This document shows, piece by piece, positions 43,776-55,800 of a stretch of 64,000 bases of DNA; within the stretch, counting starts at the first letter, position 1; each line of letters begins with the position of its first letter. The notes below the pieces were generated by a model. It was not told the DNA's origin and did not search any database. It was given only the letters and a program-made list of their open reading frames with translations. The DNA is from Cercophora sp. LCS_1 (taxonomy: Eukaryota; Ascomycota; Sordariomycetes; Sordariales; Lasiosphaeriaceae), in the NCBI GenBank assembly GCA_036250225.1, contig JAPZLL010000061.1:62001-126000 (forward strand), in the 5' to 3' direction. The position numbers and the translations under genes are program-made.

Positions 43776-44402
43776 ATGGGCCTCATCTACCTCGTCCGCC
43801 ACGCCGAATCAGAGCACAACGTTTCCAAAGACTTTTCCCACCGCGACCCCCCTCTCACGTCGCTTGGCATCACCCAAGCCACGGCTCTGCGGACAACATT
43901 CCCATCGGTGCCCATCGAAACGGTCATCACGTCGCCTCTCACCCGCGCCATCGAGACAACCATTGCAGGCTTCACCCCTGTCATCGACAAGAGCTACATC
44001 GGCGATGAAGGAAAGCACGGCGGCGCCCGACTCATTCTTGACCGGGATCTGCAGGAACGGAGCGATTTGCCTTGTGACACGGGCTCGGACGTTGTTCTTT
44101 TGAAGGACAGATTCCCGGGCATAAGCTTTGGTGTGTTGGAAGGGGATGGGAACTGGTGGGAGAAGGAGGGAGAGCACGGTGCCAGTGACGAGGTGGTCAA
44201 GGGACGGGCCGAGAGAGTCAGGAAGCGGTTGTCCAGACTGGCCGAGGAGTTTGGGGGCAATGTGGTTGTGGTGACCCATGGTGTGTTTATGAAGTTTCTG
44301 AGTGAGGATGAGAACATTGACCTGCCGAAGGCGGGATGGAAGGCTTTCAAGGCCGAGCAGCAGGAGGAGGGAAGGGTGAGACTGGTTGCGGCGAGCGGCT
44401 GA
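43776..44402 (+). CDS. histidine phosphatase (phosphoglycerate mutase-like)
   Basis: A single exon of 208 aa. Catalytic RHAES motif at residues 8-12 (LVRHAESEHN) provides the phospho-accepting His9. A second His lies in VVVTHGVFMKF. Arg in SPLTRAIETT fits the phosphate pocket. The length matches small fungal branch-1 histidine phosphatases of unknown substrate. No secretion signal. The 3' end is close to the convergent Thr-rich gene. Confidence 0.88.
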   Translation: MGLIYLVRHAESEHNVSKDFSHRDPPLTSLGITQATALRTTFPSVPIETVITSPLTRAIETTIAGFTPVIDKSYIGDEGKHGGARLILDRDLQERSDLPCDTGSDVVLLKDRFPGISFGVLEGDGNWWEKEGEHGASDEVVKGRAERVRKRLSRLAEEFGGNVVVVTHGVFMKFLSEDENIDLPKAGWKAFKAEQQEEGRVRLVAASG

Positions 44403-44578
44403 GGGGTGACCGTTAGCTCAACTGCCGAGCAACTTGACATGGCCGTGTGTTCCTATGGACTCATGAAAAAAATACAAGAATGTTAAAAATACCCCCACAT
44501 TACAGGACGGCCCGTCTACAAGTCGCGCGCCGACGGACAAGGCCAGGGTCCGAACCAAAACTCCAGCCGAGTTGTGCA

Positions 44579-46069
44579 TCAGATAGTGACCCACCAGAGG
44601 GTAAGGGGGGTGACAGTGGAGGGGAATCGGGCGTTGAATGCGGCTGCTGAGCCGCCGCCGTAAAGGTGCGCGGATTGCGTGAACAACTCGGGGAGGACGG
44701 TAGCTAGAGATGATTAGCAGCCTTGACGACGACGCGGGGCCGGGGCGACTCACCCCCATCCGGGTTGATCCACTCGAGCCAGACTGAACCCGTGGCCAAG
44801 TCGATGGCCCACTACAGCAACATTAGTCGCCCGCAACGCACACCCAGCTCGGAGGGGCCGGCGGGAAATAGGTACTCACGACAGCGCTTTCGGCCTCTTT
44901 GCTGGCTCCTGAAGCAGTCGTATAGTAGTTAGGAACCATCTGCGGGGTGCTTCCAGGCGGTGCTGTAGACGCGACAGGTCAGCTTGGGCGCGCCACTCCG
45001 AGATGGTAGAGGGGTTTGGGCGTACTTGAGCCAGGCATAGGAGTCCCCAAGTATAGATAACTGCAACAAGTCAGACGCAATCCCAGGCGAAAAGGCGGGT
45101 CCGACATGGCACGTACTGGAAAGATCCAGGGGCGATGATGCTGTTGGTGTTGTCCCTACCGACCACGGCGCCCCAGTAGGCACCACGAGGGTCGCTGGTC
45201 ACTATGTTGACCTGTTTCACCACCGTCACGCCCTCGACAAGATCAAAAGTCAGGGCTTGGGCGACGTTGATGTCCGTCGTGAACGTGGCAAAGTGCAGGT
45301 TCGAGACCTGGATGTACCCAAGCGACGCGTTGGTGGCGGCATTTCGGGCCTCCAACACACATGTGAGGCTGGTGGCGGTGGCTGTCTCGACCGATGTTGA
45401 CGTTGTCGTCTCGGTCGTTGTCTCGGTCGATGTCGCTGTTACCGATTCGGTCAGCGTGTCTGTCTGCGTTGTGATCTCCGTCACCGACGACGTCTCGACT
45501 GCTGGAAGCCCTGGGACTGTGACGGTGGACGTGATGCCCCAGCGCGAGCAGGCGCGCGAGTACTGGGATGGATCGCACCACTCCGTCAGATACTCGGGCA
45601 CCCTGGCTGGGGCCAGCCGGCGGTCCAGCCCGAAAGTAGGCAGAACAGTCGTTGTGCTGAATGCGGAGCTGAGTTCGGTAGTTGTCGTCGTCACGGCCGT
45701 GTCCACCGTTGTGGTTTCCCCAGTCGTTGTTGTGCTTGTTGTTGTCGTCGTTGTCTCGACCGTGGTGCTGGTGCTGTCAATCACCGTCACCGTCACCGTT
45801 GCCACCATGAAGCTGGAGCAATCGGCCGCCCGGTCCGTCAACGGAGGCATTCCCGGCCAAGATTTGGTGCCCTTCAACCTGCGAGCGCATATCTGGACGG
45901 GAGAGCAAGCATCGCGCCTCTTGAGCTTGGGTTCGCCGGGTGTTATGCCGGGGCTTGGGATCGCTGCGAGCTCCTCTTCCCCAGCAAGCTCGCTACCAGC
46001 AGGCCATCCATTGTTGCCCAGTGCAATTGCCGGCGCCAAAAGGCTCGTCAGGACCGTGGTGAGACGCAT
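44579..46069 (-). CDS. Thr-rich secreted cell-surface protein
   Basis: Five exons (46069-45117, 45060-45026, 44962-44880, 44811-44754, 44703-44579), 417 aa. Exon 2 is only 35 nt. All junctions are GT-AG and close the frame. The start (MRLTTVLTSLLAPAIALG) is a signal peptide; in-frame sequence upstream is not needed. Two mucin-like Thr/Ser/Glu blocks (TTTTTTSTTTTGETTTVDT and TETTTETTTSTSVETAT) flank a Cys-containing segment (EYLTEWCDPSQYSRACSRWG). The C-terminal domain (YLGTPMPGSTPPGSTPQMV, AVWAIDLATGSVWLEWINPD) resembles globular ends of other fungal surface proteins. It is probably heavily O-glycosylated and wall-associated; the function is unknown. Confidence 0.78.
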
Positions 46070-47153
46070 CGTGATCAAGGGCTGACCCAGGCACAAGATG
46101 AGAACACAGCCAAGTTGTAAGAACGAACAAACCAAGACGCAAAAGCGGGCGAGAGACAGCAGGACAAGATGCAAAACACCATTTTAAAAGGGCTCGTGCC
46201 TAGCGCGCGGGAAGAACCAAGCAATTCCAAGCCGCAGGGAGGATCAATACCAAGACGCGCTAGTTCAGCTGTGTGGAGGCAAAGGAGATCTCCACCGGTC
46301 TGGAACAAGTCTAGATAGGGGCCTAGTCTGGTCCAGGGCCACTCAGCTGCCAAGGATCAACACAATCATTCTCAAAAGAGACGTCAACATGGCGCACGAG
46401 TCGAACATCCGACTCGTCTGTCAAACCTAGGAGCGGACACTGCACTGCACTGCACTGGGACAAGACCGTTGTTCGATAGAGATCTCATGGGCTCCATCCA
46501 CCCTCCAATTTTTTAATTTTTTTTTTTTTTTTTCTCATTGACAAGCTGGAAACGGATTCAGGGGACTGTGGCCAATCCAACAGCCTGCGTGCTGTGGGTC
46601 GGCGCACAGAGGTTGTTCCGATGGCTTGGGCGCGTCACTAAACTATCGACTAATTTTTTTTTCTCTTGGGGAACGTCCCCGGTCGCCAAGAGATAGTGGG
46701 TACTGCCAAAAGGATGATAAGGAATGATAAGCGCCCAGTGATGTGCTGCATTTGCTACAAACCAGCCTCACAGCGTGCGGGATGCTCGCGGATTGGGCGC
46801 AAAACCTGAACCCGTCTGACGGTATTCCGAGTTGAAGCTCGGTGCACACTGAATTGCCTCGTGTATCTCCTGCGTAGAGGTTTTACTCGCTGCCCGGCTC
46901 TCAGTTGTGACCAAACACTGATCTGACCCCTCCCTTTCGCAATGGTATCGTATTGTACCTGCAGCGGCGTCACTTTGGGTCTGTACCTAGTTCGGGTACA
47001 AGTTCCAGATTGAAACACGGCTTAAGCACGATGACAAGCATCACACGTCACCATGACACGGCACCCAACTACGCCTCACACCCCTTTCCTTTCCCTTCTC
47101 TTCCCCCCCCCCTCCCCTTCCTCCCTCCTCCCTTCAGACCAACCGCAAAAGCA
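46070..47153. promoter_or_regulatory. divergent intergenic region with T-runs and CACTG repeat
   Basis: About 1.1 kb. It contains four copies of CACTG (46438-46457), long T tracts near 46510-46535, and a pyrimidine-rich leader (47080-47135) before the WW-domain gene. No gene is seen. Confidence 0.5.
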
Positions 47154-47795
47154 ATGCCGCCCAGCAACTTAGAAACCCCCAACCGATCTAAGCCAAGTGC
47201 GATCCCACTCCGCACGCGGCGCAGCATGCTCGACGAGCTCCGTCCCCTCCCACCAGGCTGGGTCCGCGAGTTTGACCCCGACAGCTCACACCAATTCTTC
47301 ATCGACACAAACTCTCCCGGGCCACGTGCAATCTGGAAACACCCGTTTGATGACGAAGAGTATTGTTCGTCTCACCCCTCGGATGAGACCTCTATGCCTG
47401 CTGTATCGGATGAGGAGCTCGAGGGCCTCTTGGAGGACCATATCGCCCTGCGCAAGTGCATGAAACTGGCAATGGACACGGGAAAACATCAGTTTCTGAG
47501 ACGAGATGAGGATGGCGGGAGTATGTGGCTTGAGCCTCCCGGGCACATGTTTCCGGGCGTGAGCGGGGTGAGGGAGCTGGGGACGTATTTGTGTGAGGTG
47601 TTTTATGAGGGGCAGGGACCGACGGAGGACGGGGAGAGACAGAGGGAGATGGGAGTCAAGGAGGGGACGGTTGGTCCAAAGGGACGCTATGTTAGGCCGA
47701 GAGGGGAGATTTATGGGTACGGGTATGGAGGATATGGGTGTGGGAAGTTTGGAGGTGGTCGGTGGGGAAGGCCGGACGGGGAGTGTCGACGGTGA
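47154..47795 (+). CDS. WW-domain protein
   Basis: A single exon of 213 aa from the ATG at 47154; the frame is open upstream but the CT-rich stretch there looks like leader. One WW domain (about residues 31-63) has both signature Trp residues and a terminal Pro (LPPGWVREFDPDSSHQFFID, then AIWKHP). These domains bind Pro-rich ligands. A charged helical middle (SDEELEGLLEDHIALRKCM) and a Gly/Tyr-rich tail (IYGYGYGGYGCGKFGGGRWG) follow. No signal peptide. The partner is unknown. Confidence 0.75.
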   Translation: MPPSNLETPNRSKPSAIPLRTRRSMLDELRPLPPGWVREFDPDSSHQFFIDTNSPGPRAIWKHPFDDEEYCSSHPSDETSMPAVSDEELEGLLEDHIALRKCMKLAMDTGKHQFLRRDEDGGSMWLEPPGHMFPGVSGVRELGTYLCEVFYEGQGPTEDGERQREMGVKEGTVGPKGRYVRPRGEIYGYGYGGYGCGKFGGGRWGRPDGECRR

Positions 47796-47988
47796 TGGAT
47801 GTTTGTAGTTGAGACGGGAGCTGTGTAGGGATGGAGGTTAATGACTTGGTCTCGACGGTCATCATGATAATACGTGTTTCTTCCGAGCGTCTTTGGCATC
47901 TCTCCACCATCGTCTGGTTTGTCATGGCGCTGGTAAAGAGCCAAGTCTGACTGTCTCAACTGTCGTCATGGGCCCCAAAGCATCGCTC

Positions 47989-49486
47989 CTATTCTTTCAA
48001 ATCCCTTACAAGCCGAGGCAGAACCGTATCCGTAAACACCCACAAGCTCGTGGTAATATGCACCGACCACGCTGCCCCGGTATACCACATTCCACCGCGT
48101 CCCTGCAGCCCATTTAGCCTCGCCATAAAACCGTCTCTAAGCTCCTTGTCCGTCACATACGCATTCAACATTCCGTGTCCCTGGAAATACTCAAACTTCA
48201 ATGCCTCGGCAGGCTCAGTCTTGTTGAGTGTTCCGGCCTCCACCATCCTCTCAAAGGCATCTGTAACTACCCCCTTTGCCTGTGTCTCGGTCAGAGACGA
48301 GTCGCCTGCTGCCATGACCCTATAATACGGCGAGTTTGCGTAGTTGTCAAAACGCGCCATGAATGGTGCTTTGGGAATTGCGCTTGCATAGTTAGTTGGC
48401 TGTGCAGCCGATGGTATGTTGATGAGGGCTGAGTCGCGAGGTAGTGCAGGGTGTGAGACAATGCCGACATATGATGTTGAGTATTTGAACTGGCCGAGGG
48501 TCTCCTTCTCTGCTGCATCTAGACCAAATGGATTCGTATTTTCTGACGTCGGTGGAATTGTGAAGAGCAGCCGTTTGGCTACGATGCGTGTCGTTTCACC
48601 CGTGATAGAGTTTTTGACGGTGAGGGTTATGGTGTTTCGAGAGCGGACCGAGCTGGTCACAGTTGTGGAGAGAAAGACATCGTGGCCCAGAAAGGTCAGG
48701 ATCTTGTCGTAGAGATCTTGGTTGCGCCGCGACGACGGGACGAAGCCTGCAATCAGGTTGAGAACGGTGCGCACCATATCGACGTTGAAGGAGCGCATCA
48801 CCCACAACGTGGGGCTATTAACAAGATCCGGCACACCGAAGCCAGTTGTCCCAAAGATCTGGGGCAGGCCGGCCGTGAAGTTGTATTTCGCGGTAAAGGC
48901 GTGGAACGGGAGCATCAGGTCTGGCGGAATTGCGTCGCCACCTGGGAAGGTCCACCACCCTGGCTCCAAGATGGGGAGGAACTGTTCGGCTGCTGCAAGA
49001 TACCGATACAGGGACTCATTTCGATCAGCGGCTGACGGGGCCATGTAGTTCTGCAGCTTTAGACCGGTGGTAAAGTCCACGTTGATGGCCTGATTCGCGT
49101 TCCGCACGTTGGGCTGGGTTGCAACACCCATGCGGGCGAAGAAACCGGTCGAGTTGGCGAGATCAACGTAGCTCTGAACACCGGCGTCGAAGCTCCGACC
49201 GGTTACGGGATCATCCCACGTGTTTACGTGTCCGCCCTGACAGGTCAGCTTTGGGTCGAGGGGAGGTGTCGGTGCGACTTACAAGACGAACGTCCTTTTC
49301 GATCAGGACGACGCTGACTCCATAATCCTCTCGCAGTCTTACGGCTGAATATGAACCGGAAGCACCACCACCGATGATGGCGACGTCTTTAAAGACCGTT
49401 TTGACGTTTCCGATCGGTTCATCAGCTTTGGCACCAATAACCGCAATGACGGCCAATGTGAAGCAGCATATTCGAAGCAAACCCAT
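47989..49486 (-). CDS. secreted FAD-dependent amine oxidase-like protein
   Basis: Two exons (49486-49283 and 49236-47989), 483 aa. The 46-nt intron (GTAAGT...GTCAG) splices EKDVRL to GGHVNTWDDP. The signal peptide (MGLLRICCFTLAVIAVIGAKA) is followed directly by the FAD dinucleotide-binding motif VAIIGGGASGSYSA (GGGASG 39-44), an IEKD acidic residue after strand 2 and the typical GGHVNTWDDPVTG. The C-terminus contains MWYTGAAWSVH, which fits the late FAD contact of this group. It resembles fungal flavin monoamine oxidase / beta-cyclopiazonate dehydrogenase-like enzymes. The substrate is unknown, and no cluster partner such as a PKS or NRPS lies nearby. Confidence 0.85.
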
Positions 49487-50088
49487 TGTTTGTTTGAAGG
49501 GCCAACAGGGGTTAGGTCTGTTTACCTGTGGATGTGAATTTGCACAGGCATCACGGCCCATTGTGTCGCGTGCCTATATGCGGGGAGGACGAGGTATTTG
49601 GCTAAGTGCGACAAGACGGATTTCCTGCACGGGAGGTAATCTTTCGCTTACCATTCCGCAAGGACGTAGATAGGGGATGTTTTCCCTCACTGGAACCGTA
49701 AACACACGGCCGTGGCATGCTGACAAAGGCTCGCTGATCCTTGCCTGAATGTAACCATCAGCGGTGAGCCGCTCTCATTCAGCGGTTGATTGGGTTTCCA
49801 ATCTTTCTGCACCCAATCGTCAATGGCAAAGGCATAAATTGCTTGAGGATGGATTGCGTAACACTAGGATGTAATGCTCCAGCGGCTGCAAGGCCCTCGC
49901 AGGTGTGTGCCGGGATCTTCCCGCTCTCGAGGTGCGGCGGATGAGAGGATACTACCGAGGCCTGAACAAGCCGATGCTCGGGTTTTAAGACCGAAAGACG
50001 CATGTCGGGAACAACTCCAGCCAATGGGGGAAAATGAGTACAATAAATGAGCCCACCAAGTCCCTTCTCAAGCTGGGACTGCCGACTC
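49487..50088. other. intergenic
   Basis: About 600 bases between two minus-strand genes. No gene is recognised. Confidence 0.5.
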
Positions 50089-51809
50089 CTAGCCAACATT
50101 GCCAGGCTTGTCAAACTTGTAGGTTCGATGGTCGTAGTCCGCCTCTGGTTCCTCGCAGGCAAATTTGAAGTCGGCCACACGGCCGTTATGCTTGAGGCAC
50201 GGCGCTGACTTGCCACCATGGTTGTTGGTGGGCCGGTAACTCAGCGTCTCATCACGGAGTCGCGAGATCAAAGACTCGTGCAGGACCGCATCGGGCGGAA
50301 TATCGCGAGTGGCGCCGCGATTCAGGGGAAACCGAACATTAACCCAATCATCGCCCTCCAACTCCCATCGGGTAATAAACGGGAACCATTCTGCTTTATC
50401 AGTTTTCCCTTCCCAACCTTGCCGAGGGGTGGGGTCCAACTCACCCATCACCCTCCACAACAGGACCGTGAAAAAGCCAGTCCCATACCCAAAACTCAAA
50501 GAATCGTGGTACCTTGCCTGTTCTGCTTGCCTCTTCTTCTTCTTGAATCTCGTCTTGAATCTCTCGATGCTGTCCCTTCTCCAATTGACTGCAGCCGTCG
50601 GCTCCTCCTTTCCGACGAGCTCAACCTCCCTGATCATCCAAGCAAGCGGGATATCGCTCATCTGGAACGGGCCGGAGTCAATATACTTGGTCGCCTTGTC
50701 CGCTGTCCTCGTTGTCCAGGTGTTCTTGATTCGTTCCCAAAACGACATTTCCTTCTTCGCATCCAACTTGTTCGTCTCACTGGCTGGCCATCCACCACCA
50801 ACATCCCCATGGCACCCAGGGAACCACACCTCCCTTATATCTTCATCGTCTGCGCTGTCTCTGATATCCTGCGCCAACAACGCGGCCTTGAACTTGACCC
50901 GTCGCTCGTCAACGGCTACAGCATGCCGCACATACTTGGCCGTCCCCTTGATCTGGATCGGCTTTGGTGTCTTGCTTTCCAAGACAGCGACCGAGTTGAC
51001 ACAGTCCCACATTCCGAGGAAAAATACCTTGATGTTCCGTTCCTCGAGACGGCCATGGTGGCAGATTGCTTCCTTGCGACAGAAGGTGTTGCTGAAGGCG
51101 GCGATCTCGTCTTTGGCATGCTGCTGCGAGTCTGCATCTGAGGTGGTCGAGGCTCGATGATGGCGACGTGAGAATTGCTGAATTTCGCCCGAGAGGTAAC
51201 GTTGGTAGAGACGGTATGCGAACGGGACCATTTCCTCGTTGCCCTTGCAGAGGAGGCCGACGGTGTGGATCATGCGAGCAAGAAATTTGGCTGTGAAGGC
51301 GCCACGGGAGAAGCCAAACATGTAGATTTTGTCGCCCTGGGAATGTTAGTTGTTGGACTCAGTGATAGAGGGGGAGGGAACGAAATACCGAAGAGTAGTA
51401 GCGCATCAGGAAACGGTATCCCGCGAGCACGTGGGCGTCGAAGCCGGCGCCGAATCCTTGGTCCATGGTTTGGCCGATGGAGCTCTTGATCCTTTCCATC
51501 CATGTTTGATCGACCGAGGTTGCGTTGACATCGTAGGTGCCAATGCCGGCTGGAAGGGTCAGTCAGGACGGGCATGTGGACTGCGAAGCACTTACTCTGG
51601 TAGTAGTGGAACTGGGTGGGACTGTTGCGGTCCAGCTTGTTGAGCAGTTTGACGACGTTGGTGTCGGCGTTGGACCCGCTAAAGGTGTTTCCCGTGCCGT
51701 CAAAGAAGAGGATCAGCTTCCTGTCCTCAGCTGGGTCCGGATTGGGTGCCGGAGTCCAGCTGTTCTCGTGGGCAGGGGGGCGGGGAGGTTCCTGAGACAT
51801 GTCATCCAT
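50089..51809 (-). CDS. DUF2235 alpha/beta hydrolase (Tle1-like lipase fold)
   Basis: Three exons (51809-51596, 51549-51389, 51336-50089), 540 aa. The family signatures are all present: FDGTGN at residues 36-41 shortly after a disordered N-terminus, a GIGTYDVN loop, QGFGAGFDAHVLAGYRFL, and the nucleophile elbow G-F-S-R-G with Ser135. Later motifs include FFLGMWDCVNSVA and VWFPGCHGDVGGGW, which supply the acidic and His residues. DUF2235 proteins share a fold with bacterial Tle1 phospholipases, but the fungal members are mostly uncharacterised. There is no signal peptide, so it probably acts inside the cell. It is divergent from the Ppo gene, about 1 kb apart. Confidence 0.88.
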
Positions 51810-52834
51810 CTGTGCGCGGGTTAGGGATAGAGAAGCATAGGTGAGGGCCGAAAATTGTCACATTGGACTGGGTTGATTTATCTGCTCTTGCCACGGGGAG
51901 TCCAAGCCCCATCTGGTCTCTGGGTTTCACCTTGTTTCGCCGTCGGGGTCACTGCATTTGCGTGTCGTTCCGCTCGTGGTACTCAATGTTGCACATTTCC
52001 GGCTTCCCCGTTGCATCGTGGTCTCTGACTTGATCCGCGTTCTGTCGGGTTTTCCCCCGAGTGCCCGAGGCGTGCGGAGTGTGTGCATCTTCCCCGCAAG
52101 TTCGCTTCAAAACTGGGTGGGAAGGTGAGACACGGTCGTACAAATGTAGTACCACTTAAATTTCGTGGGGGTATTCTCTCTTTTAGTGAGCGTGACGGTG
52201 CTAGGCGCATATATGTCGCAGCAGTGTCTAGGAAGCTGACCTCTCATCTTGGAGAAGAACACAGGAGGGTACCTACCCTTTGCCGGTGTAGCCGCCTGGA
52301 CAAGCCATTGGCACATTGCTCGGAGCTGCAGACAAGCGGAGCGCCCCAACGGGTGCTGGGACGGCAATAATGCATGCAGATAATTGTCGGTCGTGTGCTA
52401 CACTTATGTGCGGGGTTTGTCCTACAGATATGTCTCTCATCGGACCCGGTCAACCCTTTAAGCGGGGTGAGCACCGCTTCGCGTTGCAATCTCAGCCGCA
52501 CGGAAACCGAGGCCTATTGCATATCAACCCGAAATATTGGTGTCAGGATATTGCCCAGGTTTTTTGTGATATGGTGGTCATCCCGACTGGATCATGGTTG
52601 TCTTATGGGGGGGACGATCGGGGCACGGCGCCAGCCGTCGTCTGGGTACCGGGATGGAAGAAGACATGGTACGCGGCGAATCAGAACATCGACAAAGGTC
52701 ATCAATCCAGTCATGCGGGAATGGTACCGTATATGCCGGGTTGGTTCATCTCTTTTTCCAGAGATAAAAGCACGGCGAGGTCTCTAGCTGTGTATTCCGG
52801 CTTGGAAGATGGCAGAACGCATCCTACACATATC
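51810..52834. promoter_or_regulatory. divergent region between DUF2235 and Ppo genes
   Basis: About 1 kb. The Ppo frame is open upstream from 52316 but lacks resemblance to the family, so it is treated as leader. No upstream exon is evident. Confidence 0.45.
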
Positions 52835-55800
52835 ATGTCTTTCAACGAGAAGTTCCAAGCTGGCGAGTCGTATGCGGACGAGGAACCCGAGGCCCCTTAC
52901 TCGCTTGATGACCCGGTGAGAATCGCCCAGGATCTGATCAAGGAACTTGCCAGTGTCAAAAGTCAGATCTCGCCCACTGATGTGGTTGCCATCATCCAAG
53001 GCTTGGCAGTCAAACCGCTGGATGACAAGAAGGGGTGAGATGTCCCTGCCTTTCTTTACCAGTGACTTGTGCTAACGATGTACCGACAGGTCTACTGAGG
53101 CACTCATCGGCGTCTTGACCTCCCTCAACCCCAAGTCCCCTCTCCGAGCCGCACTTACCAACAAGTTGATCGACACGCTCTGGGACAACCTACAGCATCC
53201 ACCTCTTTGCTATGTGGGAGGTGACGTCAAGTACGACGTCGTCAATCCGTCGGGAGAGCCCAGCATACCCAAGACCCCTGATACGATTGAGTTCAAGGCC
53301 CCTGACAGCGACATCACCTTGCGTGAGAAGGTACCTGATTCACCCGATGGCATCTTCCAGTACCGCATGCCTGATGGCAGCTACAACAACATCCTCTTCC
53401 CTAATCTGGGGAAGGCAGGCACCCCGTACGCCAAGTCGGTCCGCAGCATCAAGCGGCTTCACGGCGTCAAGCCTGACCCCGGCCTGCTGTTTGACCTCCT
53501 CATGGCACGAGATGACAAGCATTTCCAGGAAAACCCGGCTGGAATCTCGTCCATGTTCTTCTACCATGCATCTATTATCATCCACGACATCTTCCGCACG
53601 AGCCGGACTGACCCGAACAAGTCTGACACTTCATCCTACCTGGACCTGGCGCCACTGTATGGGTCTTCTCTCAAGGACCAGCTCGAGATCCGTACCATGA
53701 AGGAGGGGAAGCTCAAGCCCGACACGTTCCACGAGAAGCGGCTTCTTGGGCAGCCTGCAGGCGTCAACGTGATGCTTGTTCTCTACAGCCGTTTCCACAA
53801 CTATGCGTGCGACATTCTGCTCAAGATTAATGAGGGCGGCCGCTTCACACTGTCGTGCGGCCCCGATGCCACACCTGAGCAACGCGCAAAGGCAGTGGCC
53901 AAGCAGGACCATGACATCTTCAACACAGCCCGCTTGGTGACCGGGGGATTGTACATCGAGATATGTCTTCACGACTATCTCCGCGCCATCACCAACACCC
54001 ATTCATCCAAGAGCGACTGGACCCTGGACCCGCGCGTCGAGATGGACAAGCAATTCGACCCTGAAGGCACTCCTCGCGGCGTCGGCAACCAGGTCAGCGT
54101 TGAGTTCAACCTCTTGTACCGCTTCCACTCGTGCATCTCCAAGAAAGACGAGCGCTGGATCAACGACTTCTTCCTCCAGCTCTTCCCCGGCCGCGAACCC
54201 GAGGAGCTGGAGCAAGTCAGCTGGGTCGAACTCGGCCGAGCCCTGCAAGCATTTGAAGCACGGATCCCCAAAGACCCAAGTGTCCGCACCTTCAGTGGTC
54301 TCGAACGCCAACCTGACGGCCGTTTCAAGGACGCCGACCTTGTGCGCGTTCTACAAGAAGCCATGTCGGACCCAGCCGGTATTTTTGGCGCTCGCACCAT
54401 CCCCAAAGCGCTTAAGATTGTCGAAGTCCTCGGCATTATGCAGGCTCGTAAATGGGGCGTGGCCTCACTCAACGAGTTCCGTGACTTTTTCGGTCTGAAG
54501 CGCCACGACACCTTCCTCGACATTAACTCGGATCCAACCATCGCGTCGCTCTTGGAAAAGCTCTATACCGACCCTGACATGGTGGAGCTGTACCCAGGAT
54601 TGATGATCGAAAACGCCAAACCAGCCCGGAACACAGGCTGCGGCATCATGCCGACCTACTCCCTCGGCCGTGCCGTCCTCTCCGACGCTATAACCCTCGT
54701 CCGATCTGACCGCTTCAACACGCTCGACTACACGCCGACCAACTTGACTGCCTGGGGCTACAACGAAGTTCAGCCCTCGTCCTCCACCCTCGGGGGCTCC
54801 ATGCTCTACAAGCTCATCCAGCGCGGTCTGCCAGGCTGGTTCCCCTACAACCACATCGGCGTCATGCAGCCCATGTACACCATCTCGGCCAACACCCGCA
54901 TCGCCACCACCCTTGGAACCATCGACCAGTTCACCGCCGACCCTCCAAAACCTCCTCCTACCCCAATCATCTTCTCCACCTCATCCTCCGCCAAGAAGAT
55001 CCTCACCTCCCCATCCTTCTCAGTCCCCTGGCTGGCCCCCCTCAACGCCCTGTCCCCTGGCAAAAAGGACTACGGCTGGTACATGCTCGCAGGCGACAAC
55101 CCAGCCAACTATACCCACCGCGAAGCCCTCGACAAGATTGTCGCCAAGATCCCCGAACTCATCCCCGCCATTCACTCCTTCATCGCCACAACGGGCGCGC
55201 AGCTCTTTGAACGCGAGACGTTCAATCTCAAGAAGGGCCTCGACCAGATCGATATCATCCGTGATGTCGCCATCCCGCTCAACGCTCAGCTCCTAGCCGA
55301 CTTGTTCACCATTGATATTCGCACCGATGAAAATCCCTCCGGCACATTGAGTCATACGGAGGTGTACAAGAGGTTATTGGATATCCGCATCTGGGGCGTG
55401 AACAATAACGACCCTGCGCAGGCGTGGAACCGTCGCAAGAGAGCCCAAGACGGTGTCTCCGCGATAGTGGAATCCACGCGCAAACTCGTGGACAAGGCGG
55501 TTCTGAACAGGGGGTTTGGACTTGGCCTTTTGTCGAGTCTGTCAGCGACAGGGAGTCCGGTAAAGAAGGGCAGTTTGCGGTGGTGTGGAGGACGGCTGGT
55601 GGATGAGCTGCTGGCCAAAGGTGAGAGCGTGGAGCGGGTTGTGGATTGCATGTGGTTGAATGCTTTTGGAGGGATTGGTGTTTTGGTCACGACGTTTTAT
55701 GAGGTTCTCGCGTTCTTCTTGAGGGAGGAGAATAAGGAGATTTGGAGGGAGGTGAAGGGATTAGTGGAACGAGGCGATGATGCTGGGCTGAGGGAGTATG

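Noticed and set aside
45204..46085. 293-codon plus-strand frame rich in Val and Ser
   Set aside because: Mirror image of the Thr codons (ACN/GTN complement) of the minus-strand Thr-rich gene, which has signal peptide and splice support.
50309..51160. Two long plus-strand frames (283 and 307 codons)
   Set aside because: Antisense shadows of exon 3 of the DUF2235 gene, whose motifs are unmistakable.
52316..52834. Upstream extension of the Ppo frame
   Set aside because: The open frame continues 173 codons before the ATG at 52835, but Ppo-like sequence starts at MSFNEKFQAGE, and no homologous N-terminal extension is known to me.
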